From: Geothrix fuzhouensis
GTDB taxonomy: Bacteria; Acidobacteriota; Holophagae; Holophagales; Holophagaceae
Length of the DNA stretch: 64,000 nt
Direction of reading: 5' to 3'
NCBI RefSeq assembly: GCF_024609325.1
Contig: NZ_JANHMQ010000001.1
Location: 868,001 to 932,000 of the forward strand
In this document: in pieces, positions 33,878 through 42,015 of the stretch
Position numbering within the stretch: position 1 is the stretch's first letter
How the letters are laid out: every line of letters begins with the position of its first letter
The notes under the pieces: model-generated
Database searches by the model: none
What the model saw: the letters and a program-made list of their open reading frames with translations, nothing else
Told to the model about the DNA's origin: nothing
Translations under genes and position numbers: made by a program

Positions 33878-34829
33878 TCCGCAGATCCAGGGGCGGCAGG
33901 CCCATGTCCCGCAGGGCCGCCTCCGCGGCTTCCCGCTGGCCATCCTTCACCACCAGGAGACAGCAACCGCCTCCGCCCGCGCCGCAGGGCTTCATGCCGG
34001 CGTACCAGCCGCCGCGGTGGCCCCGTTCCCGCACGGCCCGCATGGCATCCGTCTCCACCGCCGGGGAGAGCCTTACCCGGGCCTGGCCCTCACGCTCCAG
34101 CAGGGTGGCCACTTCGGCGGGATCCGATGGCAGGGCTAGGGCCATCTCCCGGGCGATGTCTCGGATATCGGTCAAGGCCTGGCGGGTCTGGAGGTCGCCC
34201 TCGACGAACCGCTTGTAGGCCTCCCAGTTGGTCATGCCGGAGTGATGCGGCTTGCCTGTGTAGAACACCACCAGGTCGGCCAGGAGCCCAGGATGAGGCT
34301 CCAGGTGCTCCCAGCGGGGCCCGGGGCCGTCCCAGTGGAGCGCCAGGGCCCCGCCCAGGGCCGCCGGATAGTAGTCCTGCCAGCCGGCAGGGGTTTGAAG
34401 CTCACAACTTTCCAGGTCCCGCAGAATCGGCACCTTACCTGCAAGACCTTCACCGGCCTCCTCATGCAAGACACTGCCCAGCAGGCCCACACCCAGGCAG
34501 GAGGACACCCCCAGGCCCGAACCCTGGGGCACGGGGCTGTGAAGGGTCACCACCGCCGGCGGCGCTCCCGACGCGTCAAGCACCCGCCAAACCCAGGAAA
34601 GCCCCTTGGGCGGCTCCGCGGGCCAAACGTCGAAGGCCAGATCGATCCCCAGATCCCGGCTGGTGAACCGGTGGCCGGGGCCCTGGCGCACCAAGTCCAA
34701 CTCGATCCAAAGATCCACGGCGGCGTTCACTGTGAGGCAGCCACCCATCATGGCGTAGATGGGCCATAGATCGAGGGTGCCGCCCGCGAAGTCGATCCGG
34801 ACGGGAACTCGCCAACGTTCTGGATTCAT
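33846..34829 (-). CDS. GHMP family kinase
   Basis: The 327-residue sugar/metabolite kinase begins MNPERWRVPVRIDFAGGTLD, resembling the VRIxFAGGGTD start of heptose-phosphate kinases. The ATP loop is PVPQGSGLGVSSCLGVGLL and the third motif is MKPCGAGGGGCCLLVV. The closest known members are HddA-type D-glycero-D-manno-heptose 7-phosphate kinases and fucokinase-like enzymes. The substrate is uncertain because no heptose gene is nearby. It starts five bases before the stop of the ybgF/cpoB-like gene on the same strand in gene order. Confidence 0.85.
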   Translation of the reverse strand: MNPERWRVPVRIDFAGGTLDLWPIYAMMGGCLTVNAAVDLWIELDLVRQGPGHRFTSRDLGIDLAFDVWPAEPPKGLSWVWRVLDASGAPPAVVTLHSPVPQGSGLGVSSCLGVGLLGSVLHEEAGEGLAGKVPILRDLESCELQTPAGWQDYYPAALGGALALHWDGPGPRWEHLEPHPGLLADLVVFYTGKPHHSGMTNWEAYKRFVEGDLQTRQALTDIRDIAREMALALPSDPAEVATLLEREGQARVRLSPAVETDAMRAVRERGHRGGWYAGMKPCGAGGGGCCLLVVKDGQREAAEAALRDMGLPPLDLRITPKGLHRLG

Positions 34830-34833
34830 GCGC

Positions 34834-35547
34834 TCAGAGCCCCAGGTCGCTCAATTCCTGCTGGGCCGTGCGGGCCTCGGCACTGCCCGAGAAGCCGTCC
34901 ACCAGTTCACGGAAGGCCTTCACGGCGGCAGGCTTCAGTCCCTGTTTGAGGAAGCACTGGGCGCGCTTGAGCTTGGCGGGCAGGAACTGGGGCGAAGCGG
35001 CGTGGTCCTTGATGATGCGGTCAAAGGCCATCTGGGCCTTGTCGTAGGCCTTCTGGTTGTAGTGGGAGAGACCGAGGAAGAAGAGGGCATCCGGGCGCTT
35101 CGCGCTCTGGGGATAGTCCCTCAGGAAGTGGTTGAGGCCTTCAGCAGCGAGAGGATAGTTGCCGCGGTTGTAGTCCAGCACGGCCGCATTGAAGGCGCGC
35201 TCGTCTTCGGAGGCCTGGGCGGTCGGCTGGGTCTCGGCGACCATCCGCGTTCCGCCCCTGGGCAGGCTGTTCAGGCGGTTGTTCAGGACTCTCGTGGTGT
35301 CTTGCACCTGGCGCAGGCTCTGCTGCAGATCTGCCTGGAAGCGGCGGTCCTGGTCCCGGGCCTCCTGGGCAGCCTTCTGCTCGGCCTCGGCGCGCTTGTT
35401 CCCGTCCTCGGCCTGTTGGCGCAGCTTGAAGACTTCGAGCTTGAGGTCACCCACCTCCTGCTCCACACGGCGGAGCTGGTCCTCGGAATTGCACCCGACG
35501 GCGAGCAGTGCGATCAAGGCCGGAAGGAACAGCGTTCGGACGTTCAT
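34834..35547 (-). CDS. cpoB: Tol-Pal system protein YbgF/CpoB-like lipoprotein
   Basis: The 237-residue product has a lipoprotein signal ending in LLAVGC (Cys-19), a coiled-coil region of about residues 20-90 rich in Gln, Arg and Glu, then TPR repeats (DYNRGNYPLAAEGLNHFLRD, PDALFFLGLSHYNQ, KLKRAQCFLKQGLKPAAVKA). This is the layout of YbgF/CpoB, which coordinates outer-membrane constriction with peptidoglycan synthesis. CpoB in proteobacteria is usually periplasmic, so the lipobox is a variation. It is the last gene of the tolB-pal-ybgF set. Confidence 0.9.
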   Translation of the reverse strand: MNVRTLFLPALIALLAVGCNSEDQLRRVEQEVGDLKLEVFKLRQQAEDGNKRAEAEQKAAQEARDQDRRFQADLQQSLRQVQDTTRVLNNRLNSLPRGGTRMVAETQPTAQASEDERAFNAAVLDYNRGNYPLAAEGLNHFLRDYPQSAKRPDALFFLGLSHYNQKAYDKAQMAFDRIIKDHAASPQFLPAKLKRAQCFLKQGLKPAAVKAFRELVDGFSGSAEARTAQQELSDLGL

Positions 35548-35581
35548 GGGGCCTCCGGAGTTCCTGTTTATCCTAAACGAA

Positions 35582-35605
35582 AAGCGGGGGCAGCTGCCCC
35601 CGCTT
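35582..35605 (-). terminator. Perfect palindrome between pal and cpoB
   Basis: AAGCGGGGGCAG (35582-35593) is followed directly by its complement CTGCCCCCGCTT (35594-35605). With two T residues at the stem end it could attenuate transcription or stabilise the pal mRNA. Confidence 0.65.
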
Positions 35606-35622
35606 CGTGTGTTCTGGAACGC

Positions 35623-36345
35623 TTACTTGAGCTTGAACTCGCCGCGGCGGTTCTGGCTCCAGCAGGCTTCCTTGGCCTCGGTGCAGAGGGGCTTTTCCTT
35701 GCCATAGCTGATGGTGGTAAAGCGGGCCTCGTCCACACCCAGGGTCTTCAGGTAGGCCAGGGCGGCGGCGGCACGGCGGTTGCCGAGGGCCAAGTTGTAT
35801 TCGTTGGTGCCGCGTTCATCGCAGTGGCCTTCGATCTCGACCTTGGCAGCGGGATAAGCCTTCATGAAGTCGGCGATACCCTGCAGGAGGGGACGATCGC
35901 CTTCCTTGATGTCGGACTTGTCGAAGTCGAAGTGGATGGTCTTGAGAGCAGCCTCAGCGGCCTTCTGATAGGCAGCGGCCTTCTCGACCTCGGCAGCCTT
36001 GCGGGCAGCCTCGTCGGCGGCGGCCTTATCAGCGGCGGCCTTGCGGGCGGCTTCGTCGGCGGCAGCCTTGTCGGCGGCGATCTTGTCGGCGGCATCCTTG
36101 TCGGCCTTGGCCTTATCCCAGCCGTCGTACCAACCCTGCATCTTGTGCGGGTTTTCCTTGGCTTCCTTGGCACTCAGGTATGGATTGGTATCGCGGGCCT
36201 TGCCGTCCTTGAACGCCTGGTAGCCCTCGTTGAAGGCCGCCTGGGTCTCCTGCTTGATCTGCTCCGCCGTCTTGGGGGGCTTGCAAGCGAGGCTGCCGAG
36301 CGTGAGCACGATGGCAGCGGGGACGAGGTAGGTTCCGTATCTCAT
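35623..36345 (-). CDS. pal: Peptidoglycan-associated lipoprotein Pal
   Basis: The 240-residue outer-membrane lipoprotein has a signal ending in LGSLAC (Cys-21). A long Ala/Lys/Asp-rich helical linker covers about residues 80-125 (repeated AADKAAADEAARKA). The OmpA-like domain starts near residue 130 with IHFDFDKSDIKEGDRPLLQG, EIEGHCDERGTNEYNLALG and ARFTTISYGKEKPLC. The linker is longer than in E. coli Pal. It is between tolB and cpoB. Confidence 0.95.
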   Translation of the reverse strand: MRYGTYLVPAAIVLTLGSLACKPPKTAEQIKQETQAAFNEGYQAFKDGKARDTNPYLSAKEAKENPHKMQGWYDGWDKAKADKDAADKIAADKAAADEAARKAAADKAAADEAARKAAEVEKAAAYQKAAEAALKTIHFDFDKSDIKEGDRPLLQGIADFMKAYPAAKVEIEGHCDERGTNEYNLALGNRRAAAALAYLKTLGVDEARFTTISYGKEKPLCTEAKEACWSQNRRGEFKLK

Positions 36346-36371
36346 GGGATTGTTCCTCCTGGATGAGCCTG

Positions 36372-36404
36372 AGTATAGATGGATGACACTCAGGAAATTG
36401 TCAT
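36372..36404 (-). promoter_or_regulatory. Possible pal promoter and operator
   Basis: On the minus strand TATACT (36372-36377) is a five-of-six -10 element. Upstream of it, ATGACA and TGTCAT form an exact six-base inverted repeat with ten bases between (36383-36404), placed where a repressor or activator could act. No good -35 is present, which fits activator dependence. Confidence 0.4.
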
Positions 36405-36411
36405 TTATTTT

Positions 36412-37692
36412 TTAACGTGCTCGGGTCCACTTGGGGCTTTGGCAGCCTGGAAGTTCCGTCATGCGTACTACCTGACGGCCCGAGAGATCAGTGGTGAAGA
36501 TTTGCATAGAACCGAAGCGATTGCTTGTAAACACAAGCCGCCGTTCATCAGGCGACCAGCACGGCGATTCGGAAGTGCTCACGCCAGTGGTGATCTGATA
36601 GGCCTTTCCTTCGCCCAGTTTATAGATAAAAAGATCGAATTTGCCCTCAAAGCGCGATACATAAGCGATCATCGCACCGTTGGGACTCCATGCCGGACTG
36701 GCGTTGTACTGGCCTTCGCTGGTCAATCGGCGCAGGTTGGAGCCGTCGTCCTGCATGAGAAACACCTGCGGCCCTCCCTCGCGATCCGATGTGAAGGCGA
36801 TCTGGGTGCCGTTGGGATTCCAGCTAGGTTCGGTATTGATGCCATTGCCATCGGTCAAACGCCGTGCGCGTCCGGTTCCCAGGTCCAGCACCATGATGTC
36901 GCTGTTCCCGCGACGATCGCCCTGGACGAACGCGAGGCGACGGCCGTCCGGAGACCATGCTGGCGAGGAAATCATGCCCCCCGAGCCAGTGGCGGGATAC
37001 AACTTCTCGTGGGGACCGTCCCGTCGACGCTGACCCCAGATCTCGGGCGCCCCCCCCTTGTAGGTCACGTAAGCCAGGCGACCATCCACCGCCACCGTGG
37101 GCGACAAGGTCAGGCTGCCGTGCCGAGTAAGCTGGATCAGATTCGCGCCATCCCGGTCGATCTGGAACAGTTCCTTCACGCCCGGCGCCATCTGACGGAT
37201 GAAGACCACCCGACTGGAGGCCACGCCACGCTCCCCGGTGAGCCTGGCCACCAGGTCATCGGCGAGGGCATGGGCCAGGCGCCGGAGCGGCACCATCCGG
37301 TCGGCCTTGTAGGGCTTGGTGAAGACGGCCTTTTCTGCGGCCGTATCCAGAGCGGAAGCCTCGAGTTGAAGGTCGCCCGCCACCCCTCGGGTGAGCCGGA
37401 CGGTCAGCAACCACTGGGCACCGGCCTCCTTCCAGGCTTTGGCCGGGGCCGAGTCGGCCGGCAGCCGCTCTTGGAGTACGGCGAAGACCCCGGTCTCGTC
37501 CAGATCGCGTCTGAGCACCGCCGTGAACTCCGTTGCCACCTGAGCCTCTTCAAGGCCGGACAACTTGGGCGGAGCCATGCCCAACACCAGCTTCGCGCTG
37601 CTGGAGGCGCTCAGCACCACCTCGGTCTGCTGGGCCTGCAGGGCCATCACAGCGAAGGTGAGCAGGAAGGTCCGAACAAGGAATCGCAACAT
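36412..37692 (-). CDS. tolB: Tol-Pal system beta-propeller protein TolB
   Basis: The 426-residue periplasmic protein has a signal peptide (MLRFLVRTFLLTFAVMALQA) and an N-terminal domain to about residue 160. A six-bladed propeller follows with the recurring SPAWSPDGRRLAFVQ, TEPSWNPNGTQIAFTSDREG and ASPAWSPNGAMIAYVS blades. TolB links Pal with TolA. The tolQ, tolR and tolA genes are not in this window, so the complex is encoded in at least two places or only partly present. Confidence 0.95.
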   Translation of the reverse strand: MLRFLVRTFLLTFAVMALQAQQTEVVLSASSSAKLVLGMAPPKLSGLEEAQVATEFTAVLRRDLDETGVFAVLQERLPADSAPAKAWKEAGAQWLLTVRLTRGVAGDLQLEASALDTAAEKAVFTKPYKADRMVPLRRLAHALADDLVARLTGERGVASSRVVFIRQMAPGVKELFQIDRDGANLIQLTRHGSLTLSPTVAVDGRLAYVTYKGGAPEIWGQRRRDGPHEKLYPATGSGGMISSPAWSPDGRRLAFVQGDRRGNSDIMVLDLGTGRARRLTDGNGINTEPSWNPNGTQIAFTSDREGGPQVFLMQDDGSNLRRLTSEGQYNASPAWSPNGAMIAYVSRFEGKFDLFIYKLGEGKAYQITTGVSTSESPCWSPDERRLVFTSNRFGSMQIFTTDLSGRQVVRMTELPGCQSPKWTRAR

Positions 37693-37748
37693 GACAGCTC
37701 CGGGCCTGGGGAAGAGTCCAGCCTATCAGATCGTCTCCCGGCGCCCGG

Positions 37749-38111
37749 TCAGGGGAGCCTGCTCAAGTGGCGGATGAGCTCGGCATTGGCGGGCGGAATG
37801 GGCAGCTTGACCATTTCCCTCAGCGTGAACCAACCCCAGGCCAGTTCCGTGCGAGGTCGCCCCGGCCCTTCACAAAGGAAGGGGTGGAGCCGCACGGCAC
37901 CTTCCAATACCGGCAGCGCTGTGGCCTCCCCGAGGTCCATGCCCACTTCCTCCAGGAGTTCCCGGCGAAGCGCTGCGAGAGGTGTCTCGGAAGGTTCCAC
38001 CTTGCCGCCCGGGAATTCCCAGAGGCCTGGCAACACGGGATTCGTCGCGCCCCGGCGCTGGAGGAAGTAGCGCCCCTCCTCGCGGATCAAGGCCAGGGCA
38101 ACCTCGATCAT
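37749..38111 (-). CDS. mutT: NUDIX hydrolase (MutT-like)
   Basis: The 120-residue protein starts at 38111, overlapping the rnhB stop (ATGA). It has the Nudix box GGKVEPSETPLAALRRELLEEVG in the consensus spacing (residues about 34-56). The start MIEVALALIREEGRYFLQRR and the W/F-rich FPGGK region match MutT, which removes 8-oxo-dGTP. A role in nucleotide sanitation fits with mutY nearby, but other nucleoside di/triphosphates are possible. Confidence 0.88.
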   Translation of the reverse strand: MIEVALALIREEGRYFLQRRGATNPVLPGLWEFPGGKVEPSETPLAALRRELLEEVGMDLGEATALPVLEGAVRLHPFLCEGPGRPRTELAWGWFTLREMVKLPIPPANAELIRHLSRLP

Positions 38112-38929
38112 GCGAGGCCTTCCTGGTTCGCGAACTGGGCCAGCCTGTCCGCGTAGCGACGACGCAGGGTCTCCACCCACACCAGCTTCAAGCGACCGTA
38201 AGCTGGCCGCAGATCGGTGACCACCCAGGCCTGCAGTTCCGCCACGCTGCCGCAGCGGTCCAGGCTGTGGTGCAGTGCCTCGCGCAAGTCCTCGTCCACC
38301 CGCTGAAGGGCGGCCACCGGCGCGTAGCTGATGCGGTGGATGGAGGAGACTCCCAGTTCTGCGATCCGGGCGCGATGCAGGGCCGTGCCGTAGCCTTTGT
38401 GCTGACCGAACCCATAGCCCGGATGCTGCTCCTCCATGGCGATCATGAGGGCGTCCCGATGCGCCTTGGCCAGGATGCTGGCAGCCCCGATGGCGCAGCT
38501 GATGGCATCTCCGTCCACCACCAGACGCTCCAGCAGGCCCGTCCTCGGCCCACGGTTGCCATCAATGAACAGGATGCGCGGCCGGACTGCCAGGTCCTTC
38601 ACGGCTTGCCGCATGGCCATCATCGTGGCCTCCAGGATGTTCTCCCGGTCGATGGCCAGGGAATCCACTTCGGCGATGGCGTAGGCCGGCAAGATGGCCT
38701 TCAACTCTGCCGCCAGGACTTCGCGCTTTTCTGGCGTCAGCTGCTTGCTGTCCCGGACGCCCCTCAGCACATGGCGCCATCGGCGCACGGTCTCCACATC
38801 CAGCACCGCGCAGGCAGCCACCACGGGGCCGGCCCACGCGCCCCTGCCGGCTTCGTCCACCCCCCCCCAGGCCATGCCCGGAGACACGTTGCCCAGATCC
38901 CAATCCAGGGGGTTCATCGGGTCATCCAA
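38108..38929 (-). CDS. rnhB: Ribonuclease HII
   Basis: The 273-residue enzyme cuts the RNA strand of RNA-DNA hybrids and misincorporated ribonucleotides. It has GGVDEAGRGAWAGPVVAACA with the first catalytic acidic pair, RDSKQLTPEKREVLAAELK, FIDGNRGPRTG and ASILAKAHRDALM with a further metal-binding Asp. About 20 extra residues precede the core. An internal ATG at 38917 is a possible start. A GYGFGQHKGYGTALH stretch matches the family C-terminal motif. Confidence 0.93.
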   Translation of the reverse strand: MDDPMNPLDWDLGNVSPGMAWGGVDEAGRGAWAGPVVAACAVLDVETVRRWRHVLRGVRDSKQLTPEKREVLAAELKAILPAYAIAEVDSLAIDRENILEATMMAMRQAVKDLAVRPRILFIDGNRGPRTGLLERLVVDGDAISCAIGAASILAKAHRDALMIAMEEQHPGYGFGQHKGYGTALHRARIAELGVSSIHRISYAPVAALQRVDEDLREALHHSLDRCGSVAELQAWVVTDLRPAYGRLKLVWVETLRRRYADRLAQFANQEGLA

Positions 38930-39129
38930 GAGAAGCCCCGACCCAGCATCAACCTGCCGGCTTGTTGGAGACTTTCAAAATCGAAACTGTCCATGCGCCC
39001 AAGGTACCGCGAATTTGGCTGAGCCCAACTGGGATACACTGCGGACATTCAAGGTCCATAGTCACCGATAACCCGCCCACAGGGCGGATGAAGGCCTGCC
39101 CTCCATCCTCACGCATTCACGGATACCCC

Positions 39130-41172
39130 ATGAGATCCATCGCCTCGTTCCTCCTTCCCATCCTGCTCCTCGGCCCCTCCCTCCGGGCCCAGGAGACCTC
39201 GCTTGCCCCGGCCATCAAGGCTCGAGTCACCGAGGCCAGCTTCGAGGTGGTGGTGCTCCGCCCTGATCCGGCCAAGGACCCCGTTTCCTACGAGAAGGAC
39301 CTGCCCTGGGACCTGGTGCCCTTCAACATCCGCAATGACCGCTACATCTCCATCGGCACCGCCTTCGCCGTTTCGAAGACGGAACTGGTGACCGCGCACC
39401 ATGTCTTCCAGCCCGTCCACGCCTCCATGGGCTACCAGACCTGCTTCATCCGGGACGCCAAGCAGCATGTCTGGGAGGTGGACCAGATCCTTGCCCTCGA
39501 TGAGCAGCGGGATGTGATCAAGTTCACGGTCAAGGGCCGGACGTTCGACCGGTGGCTCGAACTTCGGCCTGGCTTTCAGGTCAACGAGACCGTGTTCACC
39601 GTGGGCAATGCCTATGGTGAGGGCCTCGTGATCCGTCCCGGCGAAGTGATCGGCACGCTGCCTGAACCCATGAGCGGCGCCTGGAACCTGCTGAAAAGCA
39701 GCGCCGGCGTGAACCCCGGGAATTCAGGCGGTCCGCTGGTGGACCCGCAGGGCCGTGTGGTGGGTCTGGTCCAGGGGAAGAAGGACAACATCTGCTACTC
39801 CCTGCCCACCGAGGAGCTCAAGGCCGTGAAGGCCAATACCGCGGCCTTCTTCAACAAGATGAGCTTCGCCTTCGCGCTGTTCCCGGAGAACTCGAAGGCC
39901 CTCGACCGGGTGTTCAGCCTGCCCCTGCCCCGCCCCTACACGGACCTCCGCAAGGTCCTCGCGGCCCGGGAGTCGGTGTTCTACACGCAGTCGATGGACG
40001 ACCTCTTCAAGAGCCTCGGTACCGAACTGTTCCCCGGCGGCGAGGCCAGCGAAGCGGCCATCGGCGACATCCCCAACAGCGCTGATCCCGAAGTCATCTT
40101 TCGCGATAAGACCACCAAGACCTGGAGTTTTTCCGGTCTGGAATTCAAGAGCAACGAACTCCCGAAGAACGGCCGCCTGCGGTACGCCCAGGCCAACGGG
40201 GTATACCTCTTCAGGATCCGCCGCCCGGATAATGTCAGTCTCGGCGACCTCCTGGGCAAACCGAAGGTCTCCATGGATCTCCTGCTCAAGGGCGCCCAGG
40301 TCACGCGCACCGTCGGCGGCCAGGACATCCGAGTGACCTCGTTCGGCGAGCCCTATCAAGTCAAGCCTTACACGGATCGCTTTGGGCGGCCCTGGCAGCA
40401 GGCCATCTGGTTCACGCCCTATGACGACGGCACCATCCTCACCTACACCACCCTCGTCCCCTCGGGTGTGGTGATGGCCGTCAAGTTCGTGGACTCCTCC
40501 GCCCTCATGCCCTGGCTCTACGACATGGAGAAGTTCCTGGATTACACCTATGTTCCCTACGGCGGCAGGCTCAGCGACTGGGTGGAATACCTCCAGCACC
40601 GCAGCCAGCTCCCCTTCGCGCTCCGGGACATGGCCTTCGATTTCAAAGAAGGCAAATCCCTTCGGCTCCAGGCCCTCTGGGCGAAACTGAACCTTGATCC
40701 TTCCCAGGTCGACCTGTCACCCAAGGCCTTCCTCATCCTGAACATGGGCTTCTCCCGGAAGGGACAGGATGTCACCTGGGATCTCCGCCGCCTGAGCATC
40801 TCGGAGGACGAGGAGGACAACTACTTCGTCGTGCTCAAGCACATCCATCCCACGCCGGGCATGCCGGAAAGCGACCAGAAGCGGTGGAAGGAGATCGCCA
40901 AGCAGCGCCACCCCTACACTCAGCGCACTTTCGAGGAGGAGGGCGCCAGCCGGATCGCAGCGGTGCACCCCGCCTTCCTCAAACCGGGTGTGCCCCCTGC
41001 CGAAGGCCCGGACCTGTTCACCCTCTATCTGGCCCGGGTGGGCAAAGTCGACGACCAGGAGATGCAGACCCGGATCCAGGCTTTGCTCCGGGCCATCACT
41101 CCCGCCACCGGAGCCCAGGCACCGCAGGTGCTGCAGGCCCACGCGCCAACCCTGCCCACAGCCGCCCGCTGA
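39130..41172 (+). CDS. Secreted trypsin-like serine protease with large unknown C-terminus
   Basis: The 680-residue protein starts at 39130 with a signal peptide ending in SLRAQ. The N-terminal 210 residues hold a chymotrypsin/HtrA-type domain: His-91 in TAHHVF, Asp-128 in DEQRDVIKF and Ser-199 in NPGNSGGPLV. There is no PDZ domain. The remaining about 460 residues do not match a fold I know; they include acidic and aromatic patches such as FGRPWQQAIWFTPYDDGTIL and SEDEEDNYFVVLKH. It is probably periplasmic or exported and could act in protein quality control. Confidence 0.8.
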   Translation: MRSIASFLLPILLLGPSLRAQETSLAPAIKARVTEASFEVVVLRPDPAKDPVSYEKDLPWDLVPFNIRNDRYISIGTAFAVSKTELVTAHHVFQPVHASMGYQTCFIRDAKQHVWEVDQILALDEQRDVIKFTVKGRTFDRWLELRPGFQVNETVFTVGNAYGEGLVIRPGEVIGTLPEPMSGAWNLLKSSAGVNPGNSGGPLVDPQGRVVGLVQGKKDNICYSLPTEELKAVKANTAAFFNKMSFAFALFPENSKALDRVFSLPLPRPYTDLRKVLAARESVFYTQSMDDLFKSLGTELFPGGEASEAAIGDIPNSADPEVIFRDKTTKTWSFSGLEFKSNELPKNGRLRYAQANGVYLFRIRRPDNVSLGDLLGKPKVSMDLLLKGAQVTRTVGGQDIRVTSFGEPYQVKPYTDRFGRPWQQAIWFTPYDDGTILTYTTLVPSGVVMAVKFVDSSALMPWLYDMEKFLDYTYVPYGGRLSDWVEYLQHRSQLPFALRDMAFDFKEGKSLRLQALWAKLNLDPSQVDLSPKAFLILNMGFSRKGQDVTWDLRRLSISEDEEDNYFVVLKHIHPTPGMPESDQKRWKEIAKQRHPYTQRTFEEEGASRIAAVHPAFLKPGVPPAEGPDLFTLYLARVGKVDDQEMQTRIQALLRAITPATGAQAPQVLQAHAPTLPTAAR

Positions 41173-41191
41173 AGCCAACCCAATCCATCAA

Positions 41192-41221
41192 AGGCTCCCC
41201 GGCGATCAGCCAGGGGAGCCT
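41192..41221. terminator. Hairpin in the gap after the protease gene
   Basis: AGGCTCCCC (41192-41200) pairs exactly with GGGGAGCCT (41213-41221) around a 12-base loop. It lacks a T run. The loop shares GGCGAT..GCCAGG with two nearby copies. Confidence 0.55.
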
Positions 41222-41343
41222 GAGTCGGGCCACCTCAGCACCGGAGTGATTCCCAGGCGATCTGCCAGGTCAACTCGGATCAAGACCGAGCTTGGCGCTG
41301 CAGGGCAGCGTCAAGCGACAAGGCCTGACCAGGTTGAAGCCAG

Positions 41344-42015
41344 CTAGCACTTCAGGGATTCCCAGGCGATGAGCCAGGTATCCATCACTCCTCTGAAATG
41401 GCTTCTCGGCGGCCCCGGAAGGTAGATGGCCCGGATGGGCACATGGGCCCACCGCAGCTTCCAATCCGAAGCCTTCATGGCAATCTCCATCTCGATCGCG
41501 AACCCGGTCGAGCGGAGATCCAACCGGTCCAGCACTTTCTTGCGGATCAGGCGGAAGCCGCTCTGGCTGTCCTCCCAAGTCACGCCGGCGATGCGGCCCA
41601 GGGTCCAGGTGCCCAGCGCGTTGGTGCGCCAACGTTTGGCCGGGATCTTCGCCCGATCCTGGAACCGGGAGCCGATGACAAAGTCGGCATCAGGGTGAGT
41701 GGCAAGGTGATCAAGGAACTGCTGCAGGTCTGCCGGATCATGCTGGCCATCCGCGTCCAGGAACAGGTAGAAGTCAAAATCATCGGGGCGGAGGCGCGCG
41801 ATCCCGGCCCGCATGGCCTGGCCCTTGCCGCCACCCTGACCGGGTTCCAGACGCAACACCTCGGCGCCATGGGAGGCGGCCACAGCCCCTGTGCGATCCG
41901 TGGAACCGTCATCCACCACCAACACACGATGGAGGTCGAAGGACTTCAATCCCCCCAGCACCGGCCCGATATGATCCGCCTCGTCGCGGGCGGCAAGAAT
42001 CGCGGCGATCCTCAC
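41344..42015 (-). CDS. Family 2 glycosyltransferase
   Basis: The 223-residue enzyme starts at a GTG that overlaps the M61 peptidase stop by four bases. GT-A features are ILAARDEADHIGPVLGGLKS, VVDDGSTDRTGAVA, the DxD motif in YLFLDADGQHDPADLQ and DSQSGFRLIRKKVLD. This resembles dolichol-phosphate-mannose-type synthases that build polyprenyl-linked sugars. It has no C-terminal membrane segments. The last codons are repeated just past its stop. Confidence 0.88.
   Translation of the reverse strand: MRIAAILAARDEADHIGPVLGGLKSFDLHRVLVVDDGSTDRTGAVAASHGAEVLRLEPGQGGGKGQAMRAGIARLRPDDFDFYLFLDADGQHDPADLQQFLDHLATHPDADFVIGSRFQDRAKIPAKRWRTNALGTWTLGRIAGVTWEDSQSGFRLIRKKVLDRLDLRSTGFAIEMEIAMKASDWKLRWAHVPIRAIYLPGPPRSHFRGVMDTWLIAWESLKC

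Noticed and set aside
35980-36100. Repetitive stretch in pal as a tandem DNA repeat element
   Set aside because: It encodes the Ala/Lys-rich helical linker of Pal, so it is a protein-level repeat.
34759-36366. 535-codon open frame opposite cpoB and pal
   Set aside because: Its Gly/Leu/Val repeats mirror the Ala/Lys-rich Pal linker on the real strand.
36379-38070. 563-codon open frame opposite tolB and mutT
   Set aside because: TolB propeller repeats are on the minus strand; the plus frame has no recognisable feature.
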